NCBI GenBank assembly: GCA_050245915.1
Contig: JBFWWZ010000005.1
Location: 40,261 to 104,260 of the forward strand
DNA: 64,000 bases
Origin: JBDSKH01 sp050245915
Lineage (GTDB): Bacteria; Actinomycetota; Actinomycetes; Actinomycetales; Microbacteriaceae
Direction: 5' to 3'
Positions within the stretch are counted from its first letter, which is position 1. Each line of letters begins with the position of its first letter. Shown here in pieces: positions 58,892 through 64,000 of the stretch. The translations under genes were made by a program, and so were the position numbers. The notes under the pieces were generated by a model. The model was given only the letters and a program-made list of their open reading frames with translations. It searched no databases and was not told the DNA's origin.

Positions 58892-60387
58892 GCGGCGACT
58901 CCTTCCATGATGAGGTCGAGCACGCCGTGCTCGGTGATATCGGTGGCGGCGGTGGTCTGGAGCACCCGTCCCTCGGCGATCACCATGACGCGATCGGAGA
59001 GGCCGAGCACCTCTTCGATCTCGCTGGAGACCACGACGATGGCGGTCCCGGCGTCGGCGAGCCGGCGGATGAGGGCGTAGATCTCGGTGCGTGCGCCGAC
59101 GTCGACGCCGCGGGTGGGCTCGTCGAGCAGCAGCACCGTGGTGCCGTGGACGAGCCAGCGGGCGAGCAGGATCTTCTGCTGGTTGCCTCCCGACAGCGTT
59201 CCGGCGGCGCGGTCCGGGTCGGCTGGGCGCAGTTCGAGCGCCTCGATCTGCTCGCGGGCGATCGCGCGTTCGCGGCGCTCGTCGAGGAGCGACGCGCGGG
59301 CGAACCGGCCGAAGCTCGACAGGGTGATGTTCTTGTAGATCGGCTCTTCGAGCAGCAGGCCCTGGCTCTTGCGCTCTTCGGGCGACAGGCCCATGCCGCT
59401 GTTCACCGCAGCACCCACGGAGCCCGGTTTCAGCATCCTGCCGTTCACCGCCACGGAGCCAGTGGTGGCCTTGCGGGCCCCGTAGATGGTCTCGAGGATC
59501 TCGGAGCGGCCGGATCCGACGAGCCCGGCGAGGCCGACGACCTCGCCCGCGCGCACCTGGAACGAGACGTCCTGGAACGTGTCGCGCAGGCCGAGGTCGT
59601 TCACCTCGAGCACCACGGGAGCATCGGCGGGCACGCCGGGCCGCGACGGGAAGACGTGCTCGACCGTGCGCCCGGTCATCAGCCGGATGAGCTCTTTGGT
59701 GGGCGTACCCGCGACCGGGAGGCCGCTCGCCATGCTCTGGCCGTCTTTGATGACGGTGATGCGGTCGCCGATCTGCCGGATCTCTTCGAGCCGGTGGGAG
59801 ATGTAGATCACGGCGATCCCCTGCGAGGTCAGCTCTTCGACGACCCGGAACAGGTTCTTGACCTCTTGCGCGTCGAGCACGGCGCTCGGCTCGTCCATGA
59901 TGATGAGCTTTGTATCGCGCGACAGGGCGCGCGCCATGCTGACGATCTGCTTGTTCGCCGCGGACAGCGACCCGACCTCGCGGCTGGGGGAGAGGTCGCC
60001 GTGGCCGAGCCGGGTGAGCAGTTCGCGGGTGCGGCGGTTGGCGCTGCCCGTGTGCAGCACGCCGGCGGTCGAGTTCTCGTGGCCGAGGAAGATGTTCTCG
60101 GCGATGGTGAGGCCGTCGACGACGTCCAGCTCCTGGTACATGGTCGCGATGCCCATGTCGAGTGCCGCGACAGGGGTCGGGATGGTGGTGGGCTCGCCCT
60201 GCCAGCGGATCTCGCCGCCGTCCGGCTGGTAGGCGCCGGACAGGATCTTGATCAGCGTGGACTTGCCGGCGCCGTTCTGGCCCAGGATGCAGTGCACCTC
60301 GCCGGGGAGCACGTCGAGATCCACTCCGCGCAGCGCGATGACACCGGAGAAGGACTTGGTGATCGCCCGCATCGACAGTAATGACAT
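58888..60387 (-). CDS. CUT2 sugar ABC transporter ATPase, double NBD
   Basis: The 499-residue RbsA/XylG-type ATPase has a first domain with Walker A GQNGAGKST at 36-44, MYQELDVVDGLTIAENIFLG and LIIMDEPSAVLD. The second has GLVGSGRSEI, LSGGNQQKILLARWL and LLLDEPTRGVDVGAR. ATG 60387 (MSLLSMRAIT) matches family starts; an ATG 21 bases upstream is possible. Together with the permease and the divergent lipoprotein it forms one importer. Promoter sequences shared with xylA suggest xylose-responsive control. Confidence 0.9.
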   Translation of the reverse strand: MSLLSMRAITKSFSGVIALRGVDLDVLPGEVHCILGQNGAGKSTLIKILSGAYQPDGGEIRWQGEPTTIPTPVAALDMGIATMYQELDVVDGLTIAENIFLGHENSTAGVLHTGSANRRTRELLTRLGHGDLSPSREVGSLSAANKQIVSMARALSRDTKLIIMDEPSAVLDAQEVKNLFRVVEELTSQGIAVIYISHRLEEIRQIGDRITVIKDGQSMASGLPVAGTPTKELIRLMTGRTVEHVFPSRPGVPADAPVVLEVNDLGLRDTFQDVSFQVRAGEVVGLAGLVGSGRSEILETIYGARKATTGSVAVNGRMLKPGSVGAAVNSGMGLSPEERKSQGLLLEEPIYKNITLSSFGRFARASLLDERRERAIAREQIEALELRPADPDRAAGTLSGGNQQKILLARWLVHGTTVLLLDEPTRGVDVGARTEIYALIRRLADAGTAIVVVSSEIEEVLGLSDRVMVIAEGRVLQTTAATDITEHGVLDLIMEGVAA

Positions 60388-60448
60388 GGCCTCGTCGCCT
60401 TTGTGCATGGAAGGAACCTATCAATGGTGGCTTATGTCGATGGACAAC

Positions 60449-60497
60449 TATAAGTTGACACCTGAATCAACTTATCGGTACCATCGGAATAAGTCAA
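60449..60497. promoter_or_regulatory. Divergent promoters with XylR-like operator
   Basis: TATAAGTTGA (60449-60458) and TCAACTTAT (60467-60475) form an inverted pair sharing its half-site with the xylA operator. Rightward: -35 TTGACA (60455-60460) and -10 TACCAT (60479-60484), 18 bases apart. Leftward: -35 TTGACT (60492-60497) and -10 TAAGTT (60469-60474), 17 bases apart. Both promoters overlap the operator. Confidence 0.65.
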
Positions 60498-60589
60498 CGT
60501 GGACAACAAAAGGCTAGCAGCCCTTGGGCAGCGGCGCCAGACGTCCGTCGCGTCGACGCCTGCAACCCTGAATACCAAGGAGAATGCAC

Positions 60590-61624
60590 ATGCCCACAGG
60601 TCGTAAGCGCCTGCTCGTCGTCGCGACGGCGTCGCTCGCCATCGCCGGTCTCGCCCTCACCGGGTGCACCGCCGCCGGAGGCGGCGGCAACACCGGACCC
60701 ACCAACAACACTGGCAACGACGAGACCGGTGACACCATCACCATCGGCTTCTCGGGCCCCGCCGCCGACCACGGCTGGCTCGGCGCCATCAACTCGGCGG
60801 CCATCGCCGAGGCCGCGAAGTACCCGGACATCAACCTGGTCGTCGCAGAGGGCACCAACGACGCCAACCTGCAGATCAGCCAGGTCGAGACGTTCATCAA
60901 CGACGGCGTCGACGCCATCGTGCTGCTGCCGACCGACGGCGCCGCCCTCACCGAGGTCGCGATCCAGGCGATGGAGGCCGGCATCCCGGTCATCAACGTC
61001 GACCGCGAGTTCTCGAGCACCTTCGCCGCCCGCACCACGATCCTGGGTGACAACTACGGCATGGGCGTCAGCGCCGGCACGTACATCTGCGAGCAGCTCG
61101 GCGACAAGCCCGACGCCGTCGTCGCGGAGATCGCCGGCATCGACTCGCTGCCGCTGACGCAGGACCGCTCGCGCGGCTTCGCCGACGCGCTCGACGACTG
61201 CGGCCTCGAGGTCAGCAACCGCGTCGCGGCCGACTTCACCGTCGCCGGCGGCGAGGCCGTGACCTCGCAGCTGCTGGCCGCCGCGCCGCACATCGACGCG
61301 ATCTGGAACCACGACGACGACCAGGGCGTCGGCGTGCTCTCGGCGATCGACGCCGCGGGCCGCGACGAGTTCTTCATGGTCGGCGGCGCCGGCTCGAAGA
61401 ACGCGATGGACCTGATCAAGTCCGGCGACAGCGTGCTGAAGGCGACGATCATCTACCCGTCGACCCAGGCCGCTGACGGCATCCGTCTCGCCCGCCTGAT
61501 CGTGCAGGGCAAGGCGCTCGCCGACCTGGTCGAGGTGGAGATCCCGAACCGGATCGTGCTGAGCGCACCGGTCGTCACCGCGGAGAATGTCGACAAGTAC
61601 CTGCCGACCGCCTTCGCCAGCTGA
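60590..61624 (+). CDS. Sugar-binding lipoprotein of the divergent CUT2 importer
   Basis: The 344-residue lipoprotein has lipobox LTGC (Cys26). ATG 60590 is chosen because AAGGAG lies 7 bases upstream; the ATG at 60584 is too close to it. Segments ITIGFSGPAADHGWLGAIN, VDAIVLLPTDGAALTEVAIQA, INVDREFSSTFAARTTILGDNY and WNHDDDQGVGVLSAI mark a type I periplasmic-binding fold. The ligand is unknown; the following dehydrogenase and isomerase suggest a sugar or polyol that needs oxidation. Confidence 0.88.
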   Translation: MPTGRKRLLVVATASLAIAGLALTGCTAAGGGGNTGPTNNTGNDETGDTITIGFSGPAADHGWLGAINSAAIAEAAKYPDINLVVAEGTNDANLQISQVETFINDGVDAIVLLPTDGAALTEVAIQAMEAGIPVINVDREFSSTFAARTTILGDNYGMGVSAGTYICEQLGDKPDAVVAEIAGIDSLPLTQDRSRGFADALDDCGLEVSNRVAADFTVAGGEAVTSQLLAAAPHIDAIWNHDDDQGVGVLSAIDAAGRDEFFMVGGAGSKNAMDLIKSGDSVLKATIIYPSTQAADGIRLARLIVQGKALADLVEVEIPNRIVLSAPVVTAENVDKYLPTAFAS

Positions 61625-61632
61625 TACAACTC

Positions 61633-61668
61633 GGGTGCCCGCGTCGTGATCCTGCGACGCGGGCACCC
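61633..61668 (+). terminator. Perfect 14-base hairpin after the binding-protein gene
   Basis: GGGTGCCCGCGTCG (61633-61646) pairs with CGACGCGGGCACCC (61655-61668). No T-run follows, and the operon continues 30 bases on, so attenuation or mRNA stabilisation is likely. Confidence 0.6.
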
Positions 61669-61698
61669 GCATCCCGCACCAGGAGAAGAGAGACATAC

Positions 61699-62850
61699 AT
61701 GCGCGTTGCGATGATCGGATACGGCTTCATGGGAGCCGCGCACTCACAAGGGTGGCGCGTCGCCCCGCGGTTCTTCGATCTGCCGACGTTCCCCGAGATG
61801 ACGGTCGTCGTCGGCCGCAATCAGGATGCCGTGGCCGCCGCGGCCGAGAAGTGGGGCTGGGCAGAGAGCGCCACCGACTGGCGTGAGGTCATCGCCCGCG
61901 ACGACATCGACATCGTCGATATCGTGACCCCCGGCGACTCCCATGCCGAGATCGCCATCGCCGCCCTCGAGGCGGGCAAGCACGTGCTCTGCGAGAAGCC
62001 CCTCGCCAACACCGTCGCCGAGGCGGAGGCCATGGCGACCGCCGCCGATACTGCGGCGAAGAACGGCGTCTACGCCATGCTCGGGCACACCTACCGCCGG
62101 GTGCCCGCCACGACGTTCGCCCGCGACCTGGTGGCCGCCGGCAAGATCGGAACCGTTCAGCAGGTCCGCGCCAGCTATCTGCAGGACTGGCTCGTCGACC
62201 CGGAGACCCCGCTGGTCTGGCGCCTGCAGAAGGAGCTCGCCGGCTCGGGTTCGCTCGGCGACATCGGCGCGCACATCATCGACCTGTCCCAGTACATCAC
62301 CGGCCTGAAGCTCACCAGCGTCTCCGGCACGATGGAGACGATCATCACGAAGCGCCCCGTGCTCGAGAGCACCTCCGGCCTCGGCGGGAAGGGCGGCGCC
62401 GAGCTCGGCGACGTCACCGTCGACGATGTCGCGATCTTCACCGGCCGCTACGACACCGGCGTGCTCGGTGTCTTCGAGGCGACCCGGTTCGCCACCGGCC
62501 GAAAGAACGCCCTGCGCATCGAGGTCTCCGGGTCGAAGGGCGCGATCGCCTTCGACCTGGAGGACCTGAACACCCTGCAGTTCTACGACGCCACCGCGCC
62601 CGCGGGGGAGCAGGGCTTCACCCGGATCCTGGTCACCGAGCCCGAGCACCCGTACGTCGCCAACTGGTGGCCGACGGGGCACATGCTCGGCTACGAGCAC
62701 GGCTTCGTGCACCAGGCGAAGGACTTCATCGAGGCGATCGCCGCCGGGACGCAGCCGAGCCCGTCGTTCCGGGACGGCGCGCAGGTGCAGCGCGTGCTCG
62801 CCGCCGTCGAGTCGAGCGCCGGCAACGGCAGCGCCTGGACCCAGGTCTGA
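61699..62850 (+). CDS. Gfo/Idh/MocA-family sugar dehydrogenase
   Basis: The 383-residue NAD(P)-dependent oxidoreductase has a Rossmann motif at the N-terminus (MIGYGFMGAAHSQGW), the family EKP motif in HVLCEKPLANT and a C-terminal substrate domain with GSGSLGDIGAHIIDLSQYITG supplying the catalytic His. Members oxidise sugars, inositols or sugar acids. It follows a sugar-binding protein and precedes a TIM-barrel isomerase, 18 bases on, suggesting a short catabolic route for an imported sugar. GAGAAGAGAG lies upstream of the ATG. Confidence 0.9.
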   Translation: MRVAMIGYGFMGAAHSQGWRVAPRFFDLPTFPEMTVVVGRNQDAVAAAAEKWGWAESATDWREVIARDDIDIVDIVTPGDSHAEIAIAALEAGKHVLCEKPLANTVAEAEAMATAADTAAKNGVYAMLGHTYRRVPATTFARDLVAAGKIGTVQQVRASYLQDWLVDPETPLVWRLQKELAGSGSLGDIGAHIIDLSQYITGLKLTSVSGTMETIITKRPVLESTSGLGGKGGAELGDVTVDDVAIFTGRYDTGVLGVFEATRFATGRKNALRIEVSGSKGAIAFDLEDLNTLQFYDATAPAGEQGFTRILVTEPEHPYVANWWPTGHMLGYEHGFVHQAKDFIEAIAAGTQPSPSFRDGAQVQRVLAAVESSAGNGSAWTQV

Positions 62851-62868
62851 AGGTAAGAGGAGAGAGTC

Positions 62869-63873
62869 ATGGCACGTCCCGTCACCTTGTTCACCGGCCA
62901 GTGGGCCGACCTTCCCCTCGAGGAGGTGGCCAAGCTCGCCTCGGGCTGGGGCTACGACGGCCTCGAGCTCGCCTGCTGGGGAGACCACCTCGACCCCTGG
63001 CGCTGGGATGAGGAGGGCTACGTCGAGGGCAAGCTCGCGCTGCTCGAGAAGTACAACCTGAAGGTGTACGCCATCTCGAACCACCTGAAGGGCCAGGCCG
63101 TCTGCGACGACCCGATCGACCAGCGGCACCGCGACATCCTGTCGTCGAAGGTGTGGGGCGACGGCGACCCGGAGGGCGTGCGCCAGCGCGCCGCCGAGGA
63201 GATGAAGCTCACGGCGCGGCTCGCCCGCGCCCTGGGTGTCGACGTCGTGATCGGCTTCACCGGCTCGTCGATCTGGAAGTACGTGGCGATGTTCCCGCCG
63301 GCCTCGCAGGCGATGATCGATGCCGGCTACCAGGACTTCGCAGACCGCTGGAACCCGATCCTCGACGTGTTCGACGAGGTGGGCGTGAAGTTCGCCCACG
63401 AGGTGCACCCGTCCGAGATCGCCTACGACTACTGGACGACGGTGCGCACCCTGGAGGCGATCGGTCACCGCGAGGCGTTCGGCCTGAACTGGGACCCGTC
63501 GCACATGGTGTGGCAGGACATCGACCCGGTGTCGTTCCTCTGGGACTTCAAGGACCGGATCTACCACGTGGACTGCAAGGACACGAAGCTGCGCGCGAAG
63601 GACGGCCGCGCCGGCCGCCTCGGCTCGCACCTGGCATGGGCGGACGGCCGCCGCGGCTGGGACTTCATCTCCACGGGGCACGGCGACGTGCCGTGGGAGG
63701 CATCGTTCCGGATGCTGAACCAGATCGGCTACGCCGGCCCCATCTCGGTGGAGTGGGAGGACGCCGGGATGGATCGTCTCGTCGGAGCCCCCGAGGCCCT
63801 GGAGTACGTCCGCCGGCTCGCGTTCGATGCGCCGTCCGCGGCGTTCGACGCCGCCTTCTCCACCGCCGATTGA
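62869..63873 (+). CDS. TIM-barrel sugar isomerase/epimerase (AP2Ec family)
   Basis: The 334-residue protein of the xylose-isomerase-like TIM-barrel superfamily has LASGWGYDGLELACWGDHLD early on, a metal-binding region FAHEVHPSEIAYDYWTTV with Glu/His ligands, NWDPSHMVWQDIDPV and IYHVDCKDTKLRAKDGR. The terminal PISVEWEDAGMD supplies a final Glu ligand. Relatives isomerise or epimerise keto sugars or act in inositol breakdown. GGTAAGAGGAGAG precedes the ATG. It is the last gene of this operon before the insertion sequence. Confidence 0.88.
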   Translation: MARPVTLFTGQWADLPLEEVAKLASGWGYDGLELACWGDHLDPWRWDEEGYVEGKLALLEKYNLKVYAISNHLKGQAVCDDPIDQRHRDILSSKVWGDGDPEGVRQRAAEEMKLTARLARALGVDVVIGFTGSSIWKYVAMFPPASQAMIDAGYQDFADRWNPILDVFDEVGVKFAHEVHPSEIAYDYWTTVRTLEAIGHREAFGLNWDPSHMVWQDIDPVSFLWDFKDRIYHVDCKDTKLRAKDGRAGRLGSHLAWADGRRGWDFISTGHGDVPWEASFRMLNQIGYAGPISVEWEDAGMDRLVGAPEALEYVRRLAFDAPSAAFDAAFSTAD

Positions 63874-63891
63874 GGAGCTAGTTGTACTCGG

Positions 63892-64000
63892 TCAGATCGT
63901 TGGTGACAGTCGGCTGATTGGGGGTTGGCCTCCGCAGGCGGTGTGGGGTCGAGCGTAGTTGTAGTGGTGGAGCCAGGGGGCGAGGGCGTCGTGGCGTTCT
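63892..64000 (-). mobile_element. 3' end of an IS481-like transposase, cut by the window edge
   Basis: The minus strand encodes ALAPWLHHYNYARPHTACGG and then QPPISRLSPTI before a TGA. This is the C-terminal end of an integrase-core transposase of the IS481 type, where HYN.xRPH near the end is characteristic. The element begins within about 20 bases of the isomerase stop. The terminal inverted repeat cannot be defined without the rest. An alternative frame gives TVTNDLTEYN before a TAG, so a frameshift near the end is possible. Confidence 0.7.

Noticed and set aside
58927..60381. 484-codon plus-strand frame opposite the ATPase gene
   Set aside because: The minus-strand frame encodes a complete double-domain ABC ATPase; this is its complement.
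1..64000. CRISPR arrays, rRNA, tRNA, integrase attachment sites
   Set aside because: No regularly spaced repeats, ribosomal RNA stretches or complete tRNA folds were seen on reading both strands by eye; a dedicated scan was not possible.

Overview
The window is GC-rich, densely packed actinobacterial DNA. Overlapping GTG/ATG starts, lipoprotein sugar-binding proteins, CUT1 sugar importers without their own ATPase, and many genes whose start lies 6-7 nt after a TAnnnT hexamer (leaderless mRNA) all point to Microbacteriaceae, most likely a Microbacterium-like soil or plant bacterium. This placement is an inference from gene content and style. No rRNA, tRNA, CRISPR array, integrase or replication origin was seen. 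No stretch without a gene exceeds about 300 bases.

Layout. 1-1.06 kb: a lower-GC accessory patch with a MerR/excisionase-like HTH gene and a broken DUF6036 nucleotidyltransferase, preceded by an operator-like inverted repeat. 1.07-6.45 kb: quinone oxidoreductase, two membrane proteins, a solitary YqaJ-type nuclease, an OmpR/PhoB-type two-component system and a 47-residue membrane protein. 6.5-7.7 kb: promoter, L10 leader with attenuator, rplJ and rplL. 7.9-9.5 kb: LuxR-type regulator. 9.7-14.4 kb: LacI repressor and an AglEFG-like alpha-glucoside importer. 14.5-17.7 kb: ABC exporter, DUF305 and DUF3105. 17.8-22.4 kb: a membrane class III cyclase lacking key catalytic residues, translationally coupled to an MscS-type channel with a cyclic-nucleotide-like domain and a small unknown protein. 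22.5-27.3 kb: cystathionine beta-synthase, cystathionine gamma-synthase, a YjeH-like permease and a metal-dependent cyclase/hydrolase.

27.3-63.9 kb is a long pentose and beta-glucoside catabolic region. It holds twin CUT2 sugar importers with single-NBD ATPases around a ROK repressor (27.3-35.1 kb). Next comes a LacI-type AraR with araB-araD-araA-chvE-gguA-gguB (35.2-44.4 kb), with two palindromic operators ahead of araB. An orphan glucose/mannose-type binding protein lies behind xylA-xylB, and these diverge from ROK xylR (44.4-49.7 kb). A GH1 beta-glucosidase, a LacI repressor and a CUT1 importer with a GH3 glucosidase follow (49.7-57.8 kb). Last is a divergent CUT2 importer with a Gfo/Idh/MocA dehydrogenase and a TIM-barrel sugar isomerase (57.8-63.9 kb). 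The right edge enters an IS481-like transposase.

How the parts work together: secreted or cytosolic GH1/GH3 enzymes and several binding-protein importers would take plant-wall oligosaccharides and free pentoses to L-ribulose- and D-xylulose-5-phosphate for the pentose phosphate pathway. Each module carries its own LacI or ROK repressor. One half-site (ATAAGTTGA) occurs both at xylA/xylR and at the 60.4-kb importer, suggesting a shared XylR regulon. The least conventional module is the degenerate cyclase with its nucleotide-gated-like channel at 17.8-21.8 kb.
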